DNA of 64,000 bases. Origin: Isoetes taiwanensis. Its lineage: Eukaryota; Streptophyta; Lycopodiopsida; Isoetales; Isoetaceae. The notes under the pieces were generated by a model that did no database searches, had not been told where the DNA came from, and saw only the letters and a program-made list of their open reading frames with translations. Position 1 is the first letter of the stretch, and every line of letters starts with the position of its first letter. Made by a program: the position numbers and the translations under genes. Shown one piece after another: positions 48,601 through 59,447 of this stretch. Where the stretch lies: NCBI GenBank assembly GCA_021234155.1, contig JAJEKV010000001.1, positions 25,657,189 through 25,721,188 on the forward strand, given 5' to 3'.

Positions 48601-49000
48601 CACTCCTTTGGATTTGGCAAAATTCCAGTTCCGAGATTTCCATTTAGGTTGGTGATGAACCACCCTCTTCATCACATCGGCCTTGAGTTGGGTGAATGCT
48701 TTTTGGTGAGCTTATTGAAGTAATCAACTACTTGCTTGGCTATTTCTTGCCTGCGTCTCATGCTCGAATCCTCCCGCTCAACCGCCGCTTTTTCATCTTA
48801 TTCCGTAATCAGATTCTCTCTTTCTCGGCGCATCCAATTTCTTGTAAATTGCAGAGGAAACTGGATCTTCACGTGATATTTCCTGTGTTGCATTGACATC
48901 CAATAAATCTGGAACACTGTATTGGGATTCATCAGGCCGAAAATCCAATGCTAAACGTGTGATTGCCTCCAGGCCGGTATCAGGGAGCGCCATGAAATTC
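45653..49000 (-). pseudogene. DDE-like transposase gene, multi-exon, decayed (copy 1)
   Basis: Likely exons: first exon from ATG about 48992 (MALPDTGLEAITRLALDF); 48325-48088, ending at CACACAG|GTACAAG; 47989-47570 from CATTCAG|CTGCAG to GAAAAG|GTAATAC, with Cys-rich knuckles (CKCTCEVC, CQKCG); a middle part with DFCENYN near 47010 and SDDKIHDTLFVQ near 46850; 46780-46474 with DGCSSQFK, WNFFGTAHGKGEHDG and LKYDG, ending AGAG|GTAATA; 46316-46105; and a last exon to 45653. The D-F-x-E-N-Y, SDD..HD, DG.SSQF and HGKG..DG.GA order matches a family of transposase-like RNase H-fold proteins seen in plants and invertebrates; I do not assign a superfamily name. Frameshifts lie near 46900 and 46540, with several stops near 46980-46900. 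Confidence 0.6.
47234..47366 (+). repeat. Tandem pair, ~74-bp period, inside the DDE-like gene
   Basis: Two units share cggtcaggtcccaccaa, then ccttggatttcttacttttg and tttcccttctt. On the gene strand they encode a Lys-rich patch (KKGNKSKKSK), perhaps a nuclear-localisation region or an intron-derived repeat. Confidence 0.75.
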
Positions 49001-49255
49001 CTGAGAGAGGGAGGATAAGTGAATTGGAGGGAGAATTTTCGCGGGCCATGACGAAGTAATCCAATTTGCAACGTACTACCACACGACTCGCGCGAAAATC
49101 TAGCCAAAATCCCACAATCATTTCCCTAACGGTTCGTTCATGAGGTGGACGTGTGAGTACATGAAGGGCGTAAAAAAAATGACGGGCAGTTACACCCATC
49201 AGCACCCAGATTAAGCAAAAGCAGGGGTGCTTTAAGCGGGCTAAAACCCTGCTAT

Positions 49256-49279
49256 AAGCATGCGTCCGAACGCATGCTT
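49256..49279. repeat. Perfect 10-bp hairpin beside the right 23-bp repeat
   Basis: aagcatgcgt pairs exactly with acgcatgctt around ccga. It ends 4 bases before the 23-bp direct repeat at 49284, which makes this boundary look like a structured element end. Confidence 0.75.
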
Positions 49280-49283
49280 TTGA

Positions 49284-49306
49284 TACCCACCAGCATACTT
49301 TCACCC
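49284..49306 (+). repeat. 23-bp direct repeat, right copy
   Basis: Identical to 41929-41951. It lies just upstream of the DDE-like gene start, at the junction with the LTR-element interior. Confidence 0.8.
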
Positions 49307-49309
49307 GTC

Positions 49310-51756
49310 GGTGACCCTATAGAGGACGGGTCATAACCGAAGAGGACGTAGAGAACATATGAAAGAAGAGGATGAAAATAAGGAACTACGATTCCTAATA
49401 GGTAGGCCACCCTGTTGGGAGGGTTACAACCTGCACAACTTTGGGGATGAGTTACATACGTAAGGGTAACGGTGACACTCAAGAGGTTGACTCTCGGAAA
49501 TAGGGCATGAGTGTGGCGTATATGCAGATGCCACGTTACATGTGATGGCACAACAGTGGCATGACATCGGCATAGAAGAATGTAAGAGAGAACAATTCAA
49601 AGATCTATGAGTATGCTAAAGCATAGGGTTCCAATGATATGCAGGGTAAAAGTCATAGAGTAACTGGAGCGCTTAACTGTAACCTTGGAACATAAACTTA
49701 TGGATCATACATCATATAGCGGTAATTTAGAAGATAACAAGAGGATGAAAGAAGATCTGAAAGATTAGATTAATTAGTGATCCTACGGACGAAGAATTTA
49801 TATATATTATATCAAGCATACAGGTGATGAGCAGCATTGGGAGTAAGAAGCAACACGTTTCAAGGCCAGGGTGAAGGAGGTCGATGGTAGTCACAAGAAG
49901 GTAACGAAATTAGTGGACTATTATTCATTACATGGGGCTACCGGGCGGAAAGACAGTAGGGGATTTCGGAAAAAAGCATTGAAGACTTAAATAGGGGCCT
50001 TAGGGATAAAAGGAGTTCAATTTCTGGGATAACATGGCGAACAATAATTTTACAAGGACCCTAAGAGTAGAAGGAGTCGTTGTAGAAGGGTGCCGGATTG
50101 GTACTAACATTTGGGAGTATTGTTCTAATTCCCTAAGATAGGTAGATTATTCATGAAACTCAGTGACCCTGTGACGCTAAAGTAATGGTTGGAAAGAGTT
50201 CGCCCTAATCAAATTTAGGTACTCTTGAAGGTGTTGATGAGTCAAGAATGGTGGCATACCGTCAAATATTGGGGTAGAACAACTTGAAAAGAGGTTTGGC
50301 CATCGCAAGTTGACAGGCATGTGACGCAGGTATATAATCACTGTGATATAGGCAGTGAAGAGTGGTACAACTAATACTAAAGTTTACGCTCTAGATAGAT
50401 TCGAGTGAGATGTTGACATAGCTGTGGGAGTTCGAACTCAAGCAATTACTATGTGTTACCGAGTATGTGTCGTGACATAAAGAAAAGTAGTGAAGGGTGG
50501 TAGTACATACAAACCCAAGCCCTAGAGGGTTGCTGCATGGCAGTGTCTGGTTGGTTGGGTCAAGAGAAGTATATTCTCTGAGAAGTAAGACAGTCAACTT
50601 AGAGACTAAAAGAAACAGCATTAGGTATGGTGGGCTCTATAGTGCTACTTAACTCCTGACATGTGAAGTCGAATGAAATAGCATTTAAAGCAGATGAAGG
50701 TACTAGAGATTAAATGAAGGCAGGGTTGAAAGAATTTTGCTACCAAGGCATATACTAGAGAAAAGGTCATATAAACATCAGTACTGGAGAATTCTGTACT
50801 GCTAGGGTATTGCTGCAAGCGAACATTTATCAAAAGGGGAGAGCGGATTAGGATCCATGTAGGAGATTCTATCTCGCTTAGAAGAGTCACCGTCCATCTC
50901 GCATCGAGAAGTGCGATACTATGGTCGGGGAACCCATTGCCGAGGCCAGTAATGTCCCTTGAGGTGAGAGCACCTTGTGATGGTTGCACAAGTCCGGCGG
51001 AGTTGTTGCCACTACAACGTGGATTTACGGAAGGCGGTCTTCTAATTTAAATAGAAAATGGAGCCACTATAAGTAAAACAAGAATTTTTATATTCCGTTA
51101 TAGACGAACTTAGCCCATTCGTAATAGGGTTGGCTTGGGCTTAGGAGGTCAGGGGTTCTTTTAAAAAGAGTTGTGGTGTGGAAATAGAACATTAAATATA
51201 ATAAATTTATAAAGCGTAAATATTACACGAAAAGGAAGTTGGCATGGTGGTCAGGATCTAAAATTGAAATTAGGAGGTGACAGGTTCAAAACGTGGGCGG
51301 AAAAAAAAAATTTAAAAAAAAAGAAGTCAACACGCGGTCAAAACTGGCGCATTCTACATTTTGAGTGCTTAGAATCGAAAAATAAATGCCTATTTTGCAA
51401 AGTCCACCGGTTTAGGGTTTTAGGCTTTTTTTTATGTTGGGGACTTGATCAAAGGGTGTCCTAGACTAATTTGGGTGTTCGGATGCAATGGGATAAAAAT
51501 CGCTGCAATCCGAGTTTCCTAGAGAAAGTTATGGCCTCTGGAAAAAAGGGACTGCATTCTGCCGAAAACTCAACATAACTTCATCTTAATATTTTGAATT
51601 TTTCTTCTTAACTAGCTCAATCCTCGCATACCTAGGCCAAAACTCATCCTACTTATGGATTTGGTGTAAGTTTCCTACATTGGAGGTACCCTACTATCTA
51701 AAACGGTCTAACGAGTTAGACATGGCCAGTGCTATGATCTGGTCTACCAAGATCAT
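49310..51756 (-). mobile_element. Interior of an LTR retrotransposon, non-coding or highly decayed
   Basis: This lies directly downstream (minus strand) of the primer-binding site at 51757-51768. No gag or pol motif is readable in any frame, so the element is either a non-autonomous (LARD-type) one or too decayed. The left end at the 23-bp repeat may mark where another element interrupted it. Confidence 0.5.
51239..51327 (+). ncRNA. Candidate tRNA-derived SINE
   Basis: tggcatggtgg (51240-51250) resembles a polymerase III A box and ggttcaaaac (51283-51292) fits the B-box consensus. An A-rich tail (a10, ttt, a9) follows at 51301-51322. Short, and no second copy was seen in the window. Confidence 0.4.
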
Positions 51757-51768
51757 GCTCTGATACCA
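51757..51768 (-). promoter_or_regulatory. Primer-binding site (initiator tRNA-Met type)
   Basis: On the minus strand the 12 bases read TGGTATCAGAGC, the standard plant retrotransposon primer-binding site complementary to the 3' end of initiator tRNA-Met. It sits one base after the LTR end at 51770, which fixes the element's direction as minus. Confidence 0.9.
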
Positions 51769-51769
51769 T

Positions 51770-53267
51770 TGTGACGCTTACCAAACCTATACGATGCTCC
51801 CATCGTATAAATATGGGAAATTCCCTCTTCCATGGCGACTACTCCACCATGGAAAGGCCCTCCGTCTGACTCGGACCACTTGTGATGGGCAAGTGTCCGG
51901 GTGAAGGATACGGAGGTGTCATTCGTCCCGCGCCTTCTATGAAAATCCTATATAGTGGAAGCGTACATACATGTTAGCACCTGGCAACAATACAAAATAA
52001 AAATATACCACCGCGAAGGGTGGCCCATCATCAGCAATACAAATACAACAGAATACCACATAACAAAGGAAATGCACCATAAAAAAGCTCTACCCCAGCT
52101 CAGACTCATGGGAATCAACTGACAGTCAAGGCCTCCAGATAACAACAGATGGAATCATAACAATGGCATTGGCTGGCATAGAACAATGGCTAGGGTAGTC
52201 CACTCCATCCGCCCCTCCTGTGCACACGTTGCAGATAGGCTGGAACATGCTATGGCGTGATTGTAGCCTTCCGGAGATGCAATCCCATGGAATCAACCTA
52301 TGGAACTACTCCGAGTTGCATCTCCCCGGTCCGATGAGGAAGGTCGGAGAGGCGTCCCCTCCCCGAGCATGACAGATCCCTGGGTGTGCTAGAGAATGCG
52401 TGCCCAATCAGTGACCCCGCGTTCGTACCCGACTTACTCCCCTAAATCTAAAGGCCGGCTCACCTGCTCGTTCGAGCCCAGGGCACCCAATAGTATTGGC
52501 TCGACACCTGCGACCCAGGAAGTGTCAGACCCATACCCGCCCCTCTCCGTGACCGGCTATAAGCCTAGCACACTGTAGGAGTCCTGTAGCCGCGCTAGGC
52601 AAGACCCCACCCCCGATTCACCATCATACTCATTATCTGGTGCTGAATCACATCATAGAATCCCCAGCCAGGTGGGCTCTTGTGCACAGGCCGCATTTAA
52701 TGGGATTTAAGGGGTTCTAGCTAGGAGCATCACTAAATCTAGATAGCCTTTAGGTCTCTACCCCCCTTAATCCAACAAAACACAGAAGAAACAGAAAGAG
52801 AAAACAGAATCAGATACAAACATCCATCATCATCTTCATCATAAGTAGATTGTAGAATAGAATCTAATCATCCATCTACTCAAACAAGGGTCAGAAGAAT
52901 ACAAGTTACGCTAAAACTAACCGTTATCATAGCTATCTCTCTGGTTCTCTATCTTTCTGGCTGGAACCAAGATGAGCAGCAGCTCCTCCTCCACCAATTT
53001 CCCCCAAATCGATTTGGGGCAAATTGGGGGTGTCCCAAGCTGGTAGATCTGCCTTGCCCAATCAATTTGGGCCAGGTGGCAGTTCTAGATTAGTTATCCC
53101 TAACTAATTGATATTTAGGCCTTTGTAATATTAGACTAAGCCCTAAATTCGAATTAGGGTTTAGGGTTAGGTTTCCACCTTAATAATTAATGATGTGCAT
53201 TAATTATCCATAGTGACGTGTCATGTATTTATACCCAAAAGGGCATATAAATACGTGGAACGTCACA
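51770..53267 (-). mobile_element. 5' LTR (1.5 kb) of a Ty3/copia-class retrotransposon
   Basis: On the minus strand it runs from TGTGACGTTCC (53267) to ...GCGTCACA (51770), followed by the primer-binding site. It is homologous throughout to the LTR at 32582-34275. Near its start an imperfect palindrome surrounds a TATAAATA word (53222-53260), a probable promoter. No coding capacity. The 3' LTR is not in the window or is lost. Bases 53268-53272 (gatta) do not match 51765-51769, as expected when only one LTR of the pair is present. Confidence 0.85.
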
Positions 53268-53359
53268 GATTATTAATCACGCAGATCTTTGGCATTCCCA
53301 TGATACTGATGCCATCCTAATGGATATAAGAATGGAACGACCCTCTATTGTTGTTTGCA

Positions 53360-53860
53360 GGAAGAAAATTCGATTTTAAATCAACTGAAAGTCAGCAGAA
53401 TTCAATGAGCCAAAGCCCATCAGCAACATTCCACAATCCTTGGAGTACTCTAACAGTGCAAAATCAGAGGTGCAAAATGAAGTGTGGGCATTAAAATTCA
53501 AGAAGAGCACATTATTTAGCACAAAAATCCTATGAAAGAAGAGGATTTAAAGAAAGTCCAGTCCTTTAGGAGCATCAGATTTACATCTCCAACGAGCTAT
53601 CTGAGAATTTCAATGCTAATCAAGTAAATCTTCAAAACATATGCCACGAACTTGAGTTAAGCAAAGAGGAAAATCACAGGTTGACTAAATATATCACTGC
53701 ATCTGAGATGGAGTCAAAGTCAGTAAAGCAAATAAATTCTGATCTGAATCATCAGTTGGAAATATTGGAAATGGAAAATGCTTGTGAGAGAAACAAATTT
53801 GAAACTGAATTGAATGTTATAGGAGAGCAATTGGATGACGCTATCCATCTATGGTAACGA
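53360..53860 (+). pseudogene. Coiled-coil gene fragment (exon remnants)
   Basis: A good acceptor (tgtttgcag|GAAGAAAATTC at about 53361) starts a short exon reading EENSILNQLKVS. Further on, 53597-53858 reads about 85 residues of strict heptad coiled coil (ICHELELSKEENHRL, then LNHQLEILEMENA) to a stop. Length and style recall the stalk of a kinesin or another long coiled-coil protein, but the family cannot be told. No ATG and no motor or head domain are present, so it is probably a captured or relict fragment. Confidence 0.45.
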
Positions 53861-53861
53861 G

Positions 53862-54590
53862 CAACTATAAAAATCTGGCATCTATTATAAATTTGGCTGC
53901 TTATTTATGAGCAGAATAACCAGGTCTGGATTTGAACCAGGTATGAACCAAGTTCTCTTTTTTCTCAAGGAATTTTGCTGCATATGGCACATTTACGAAT
54001 CAAACATCTGCTGATATTTACAAACCTAATGATTGAGAATCTGTGAATCATTTGAGATTTAGAAAAGGGTCACGAAAAATTAGGCTCGAATAATTTCACA
54101 ACTGAAACAAGCTTGTTCTAGAAAATAATACCCAGATTTTTCGTTGAGGTGAAAACTTGGCCTCAAGAAAGTGCAAACAGATTCAAAGCAAATGGCAAAG
54201 ATAATGATAGAAATGTTTGAAATTCGTACCAGATTTCTTGATAATGAGAGTAAATCGTGCAATCGTTCTAGCAGTGCCAACTGGTAAGAGGCGAATCAAG
54301 TGAAAATCTGTAAATCTTCGATAGAGATCCAGGCAAATACCCTAGCCACTGCTGTCGTGTATTGGGCGAGCTCGTGTTGGGCTCACTTTAAAGGTTGTCT
54401 CATTTAAAAAAAAAATGCCTAAATATCCAACCTACCTAGCATTTGCATGAAAATAATTAAAAACTTCTAAATATAGCATATTTACAAAAATTCGCCCCTT
54501 AGGGGAAACCCGGGGATGGACTCAATGGGTTGAGAACCAAACATCCGAAGAATTGCACTTGCACCTTCGATATATATAGATCACATAAAC
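53862..54590. other. Non-coding stretch
   Basis: No supported gene. The AT-rich DNA leads into the second DDE-like copy. Confidence 0.35.
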
Positions 54591-54599
54591 TTTGTCAAT

Positions 54600-56230
54600 G
54601 CAGGGTACACCAGCATAAAATTGCAAGTACATGATGTCTGTGGAGATCTATATTGTGTCCAAAGAGTAAATTAGATGAGTTTCACAAGAAGGCGTGCATC
54701 CTTGGAGATTGTGAGCTGTGTGGAATCAAGAAATTTCAGACATGTCCCATGGAAGAAAGTGGCAGTAACAGGAAAGTGAAATGGGAGTACATTGACTATG
54801 AAAAAGACAACGTCTCGAGTTCTGGTAGGAGATTGACTCATCAATACAATGAGACAGAACCCAAGGAGCTTCTAGATAAACTGAAAGAGCGTCTAAAAAT
54901 CTTTCCACTGCATAATTTCAGGTACCAATGGTAGGCAAAATAATTTAAGGAGCTTCTGGAGAATCTCCCAGCAAATGCATGTCTTTCGGTAGTGGATTTT
55001 GCAGAGAACTATACATTCAAGGAATAAGAGGAGGTGCAGTCGATGACTGGGTCAATAACCAGATTACCATTTTGGTTCAAATAACATATCAGTATGACTT
55101 AGTGCAGATGAGATTATCAAGGAAACACATTACTATGTATCAGATAATAGGGAACACGACACTTTGTTCGTGCAACACTGCTTCGTGAAGCACCACAAAT
55201 ATCTGGAGCAGAAAGGAAGGGTGCCAAAGGGACATTATGTGTTTTCAAATGGTGCATCATCTCAATTCAGGGCTTCTAGACCATTTTACTTTGTGGCTAG
55301 GTACACAAACGACACCGAAGTCTATATAATGTGGAATTTTTTTTGTTCTAACCACTGGAAAGGTGAACGCGATGGCAAGGCCGCTGAGTTGAAAAGATGG
55401 TTAAGACAACTGCAATTAAGCTGCTAGCAGCATAAAATTGGGTAATGCTCATGAAGTGGTAGAAGTTGCTGAAGAGATGTTTACTTGTGGAACATCTGAG
55501 TGGATGAACACGTCTGAAACCAGCAAGAGGAAAAATATAAAAAGGTTCTTTTGGGAAGTCAAGGTGGAGGATATAGATAGAAAGAAAGCATGGGGTGCAG
55601 AAAGGATTGCACACTAGGCAGATCCATTGTGTATATGCATTCAATCCAGAATCTTCATTGCAGTTGCACACGAGGGAACTTTCATGCTTCTGCAGCTATT
55701 GCTTGGATGGCATGTAGGACAGTTGTGTGAACAATCACTATATTGATGATTGGAAACTTCAAGTTATTGTACCATCCTCCAATGTGCATGCTGACATTGA
55801 GGACCATAAATCCAGCAGGTCCTTGTTCTCTTTCAATCCCACGATGATAGCAGAGGCACTTAGAGTTGGTTATAATTTTGTTGTCGTTGCTCCAAAAGGA
55901 AATGATGAGGGTGCTGAATTTTGGATTCTGATGTGCACAAGACCAAAATGGATGGCGAAGAAAGATTTCCAACTCAATGGAATATGGTATCTCGCCGGTG
56001 ATAGTGTCATAGAAGGTATGTATTACAAGAAGGGCGCAAGATCAACCGTCTATGATCTTTGCAGTAAAGACGCCTTAGGCATAGTATTCACAACACAGAT
56101 CTGTGCAATCAGACTTCACATGCCACCAATTAAACATCAAAACAAGACTGTATATAGGCTGGATCCTTTAGATGAGGAGAAAATTTTACAAAATTTACCC
56201 GAAGTTCTTTCTGATGAGGATGAAATATAA
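54600..56230 (+). pseudogene. DDE-like transposase gene, decayed (copy 2)
   Basis: Homologous to the minus-strand gene at 45.7-49 kb but without its N-terminal exons. In order: FHKKAC, CELCGIKKFQTCP and W.Y.DYEK (54650-54800); LKIFPLHNFRYQW; VVDFAENYTFKE, then a stop and EEVQSM (54990-55050); EHDTLFVQHCF (about 55150); a site reading NGASSQFR where the other copy has DGCSSQFK; FYFVARY, MWNFFCSNHWKGERDGKAAELK (55280-55400); and a well-preserved C-terminal domain 55727-56230 (about 167 residues, ending PEVLSDEDEI) that parallels 45925-45653. Several frameshifts and stops, and loss of the Asp before GASSQF, make it inactive. The intact C-terminal frame is striking for a pseudogene. Confidence 0.65.
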
Positions 56231-56503
56231 AACCATTCTATAATTTTCAGAACTCATCTGAAGTTTTGTGTTTCAGCTGTAAAAATGAGTTTGTCTTGAT
56301 TTCTTTTGAAGATTTGAATTCTTTTGAACACTTGATGCCTTATTTTGTGACAAAGAACATAATTGAATATGAATTTTTATTCAAATGAGTCGAGGTTATA
56401 GTAATAATTATGTACATAAGAAAGATATACAATGATTTGAAAGTACGAGGTGACTCATGCAAAAACTTAGCATTTACAAATCAAATGCATCCTAAAAAAC
56501 AAG

Positions 56504-57490
56504 TTCAAGGCACTTGTGCTCATCATATTTGCAAATGAAGACAATACATCATTTTTTCTTCAGTGAGCTCAAGAACATTCCAAACAAAGATGGAAATTTT
56601 AATGATGGTAGTAATTGTATGAACTTGATGCAGATGGAAAAAATGGCTCCTCCTCATTTGGCAATTCAGCTCCATCAAGATTATTGGCATAAAGCGGACT
56701 CGCCATGGTGCTATGTTGGGGAACAGATGCACGTGCACTCATATCAAGTTGGCCTCTCATTTTCATCTCGGCAAGTCGCAATTGCAATTGCTCCTTCCTA
56801 TCGGAAATTTTCAATTGCAATTGCTCAGCCCGCTCAGTTGCTTCTCTCTTCTGTTGCAACTCAATTGCCTTCAAATCCTTTTGTATGGCTGTGATGTTCG
56901 TAAGAGCATCTGCGACAATGGATGCTGCACCTCGAATAACTTCATTATTGCGCTTTGATTTCGTCTTCTTTCCACAAAGACTGGAGCTCCCTTTCTTAGC
57001 AACAACTAGATTCCTTTCCATCCTTCTTTGTTGTGTGCTGACAATCATCGGGAGTCTCTTCACTATCATCATCCAGCGCAATGACTCGTGCGTCCTGGGA
57101 ATCTAAATTAATAACTGGGGGACTGCCTGGCTGCTCACTTTGGGATGATCCCTTTTGCCTCTTCCCAAGAACTTTATGGATATCTTTTTAGCACGCTTCC
57201 TACTCCCACTTGCATTGGAGTCAGAATTTGACTGTGATCTGAACCTAATATCAGTTGTGCCTCTTGGCAATCCACCACATTTGGCTGAGGTACCAAGGAT
57301 GGCATCTATCTGATCAAAGTATTGGCAAGTGCTTGGCGTGTCTCCAGTTCCATTTTCTTGATCTCTTTTCTTCTTATACCTCATGATCATGAACTCAAAT
57401 TCTTCATTTGTTTGCCCTCATACTTCGTATTAGATTCCTTGTTCAAGCGAGATGCAATCAGATGATGATGCTTGCACCCTAAAGAACAAA
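56504..57490 (-). pseudogene. Myb/SANT-like exon, tandem unit 1 (3'-most)
   Basis: About 987 bases and homologous to the next three units. The trihelix half (MRYKKKRDQENGTGD) is at about 57390, then a Ser-rich linker with a frameshift near 57180 and a break near 57090. The C-terminal Gln/Arg coiled coil (ELQQKREATERAEQLQLK) is open from 57081 to 56599 and ends SSSYNYYHH, probably the true C-terminus of the ancestral protein, because the other units stop earlier at LDGA. Confidence 0.65.
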
Positions 57491-58470
57491 TTCACGGCAC
57501 TTGTGCTCACCATATTTGCAATTGAAGACAACACATCATTTTTTCTTCAGTGAACTCAAGAACATTCCAAAAAAGATGGAAAACTTAATGATGGTAGTAA
57601 TTGTATGAACTTGATGCAGATGGAAAAAGTGGCTCCTCCTCATTTGGCAATTAAGCTCCATCAAGACTATTGGCATAAAGCGGACTCGCCATGGTGCTAC
57701 GTTGGGGAGCAAATGCACGTGCATTCATATCAAGTTGGACTCTCATTTTTATCTCGACAAGTCGCAGTTGCAATTGCTCCTTCCTATCGGCAATTTGCAA
57801 TTGCAATTGCTTAGCCCGCTCAGTTGCTTCTCTCTTCTGTTGCAACTCCATTACCTTCAAGTCCTTTTGTATGACTGTGATGTTCGTAAGAGCATCTGCG
57901 AGAATGGATGCTGCACCTCGAACAACTTCATCATTGCGCTTTGATTTCATCTCCTTTCCATGAAGACTGGAGCTCCCTTTCTTAGCAATAACTAGATTCT
58001 TATTTCCATCCTTGTTTGGTGTGTGCTGACAATCATCGGGAGTCCCCTCGCTATCATCGTCAAGCGCAATGACTCGTGCGTCCTGGGCATCTAAATTAAT
58101 AACTGGGGGACTGCCTGGCTGCTCACTTTGGGATGATCTCTTTTGCCTCTTCCCAAGAACTTCTTGGATCTCTTTTTGAGCACGCTTCCTACTTCCACTT
58201 GCATTGGAGTCAGAATATGACTGTGATCTGAACCTAATATCAGTTGTGCCTCCTGGCAATCCACTGCACTTGGTTGAGGTACCAAGGATGGCATCTATCT
58301 GATCAAAGTATTGCCAAGTGCTTGGCGTGTTTCCAGTTCCATTTTCTTGATCTCTTTTCTTCTTATACCTCATGATCATGAATTCAAGGCGATTCTTCAC
58401 TTGTTTGCCCTCAATTCCTTGTTCAAACGAGATGCAATCAGATGATGATGCTTGCACCCTAAAGAACAAT
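57491..58470 (-). CDS. Myb/SANT-like exon, tandem unit 2 (open throughout)
   Basis: This unit carries the longest intact frame of the array (58514-57651, 287 codons, starting just inside unit 3). Order: QVKNRLEFMIMRYKKKRD.. TWQYFDQIDAIL (third helix of a Myb/SANT-like or trihelix DNA-binding domain), a Ser/Lys-rich nuclear-type linker (SGSRKRAQKEIQEVLGKRQK), an acidic patch (ALDDDSEGTPDD), then a long Gln/Arg coiled coil. A deletion in the helix-2 region makes its N-terminus differ from units 3 and 4. Whether it is translated on its own is unknown. Confidence 0.55.
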
Positions 58471-59447
58471 TTCACGGCACTTGTGCTCACCATATTTGCA
58501 ATTGAAGACAACACATCATTTTTTCTTCAGTGAACTCAAGAACATTCCAAATAAAGATGGAAAACTTAATGATGGTAGTAATTGTATGAACTTGATGCAG
58601 ATGGAAAAAGTGGCTCCTCCGCATTTAGCAATTAACCTCCATCAAAATTATTGGCATAAAGCGGACTCGCCATTGTGCTATGTTGGGGAGTAAATGCACG
58701 TGCATTCATATCAAGTTGGACTCTCATTTTCATCTCGGCAAGTCGCAATTGCAATTGCTCCTTCCTATCGGCAATTTGCAATTGCAATTGCTCAGTCCGC
58801 TCAGTTGCTTCTCTCTTATGTTACAACTCCATTACCTTCAAATTCTTTTGTATGAATGTCTGCGAGAATGGATGCTGCACCTCGAACAACTTCATCATTG
58901 CGCTTTGATTTCATCTTCTTTCCACGAAGACTGGAGCTCCCTTTCTTAGCAACAGCTAGATTCTTCTTTCCATCCTTCTTTGGTGTGTGCTGACAATCAT
59001 CGGGAGTCTCCTCGCTATCATCGTCAAGCGCAATGACTCGTGCGTTCTGGGCATCGAAATTAATAACCTGGGGACTGCCTGACTGCTCACTTTGGGATGA
59101 TCCCTTTTGCCTCTTCCCAAGAACTTCTTGGATCTCTTTTTGAGCACGCTTCCTATTTCCACTTGCATTGGAGTCAGAATCTGACTGTGATTTGAACCTA
59201 ATATCAGTTGTGCCTCCTGGCAATCCACCGCACTTGGCTGAGGTACCAAGGATGGCATCTATCTGATCAAAGTATTGCCAAGTGCTTGGCGTGTCTCCAA
59301 TTCCATTTTCTTGATCTCTTTTCTTCTTATACCTCATGATCATGAACTTAAGGCGATTCTTCACTTGTTTGCCCTCATACTTCGTATTAAATTCCTTGTT
59401 CAAGCGAGATGCGATCAGATGATGATGTTTGCACCCTAAAGAACAAA
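58471..59447 (-). pseudogene. Myb/SANT-like exon, tandem unit 3
   Basis: The frame is open from the helix-2 block (IASRLNKEFNTKYEGKQVKN, about 59420-59350) through the linker to about 58870. There a deletion of about 20 bases, relative to unit 2, shifts it into a stop at 58816. The coiled-coil half remains readable in another frame. Confidence 0.65.

Noticed and set aside
52396-52578. 60-codon plus frame
   Set aside because: Inside the LTR at 51770-53267.
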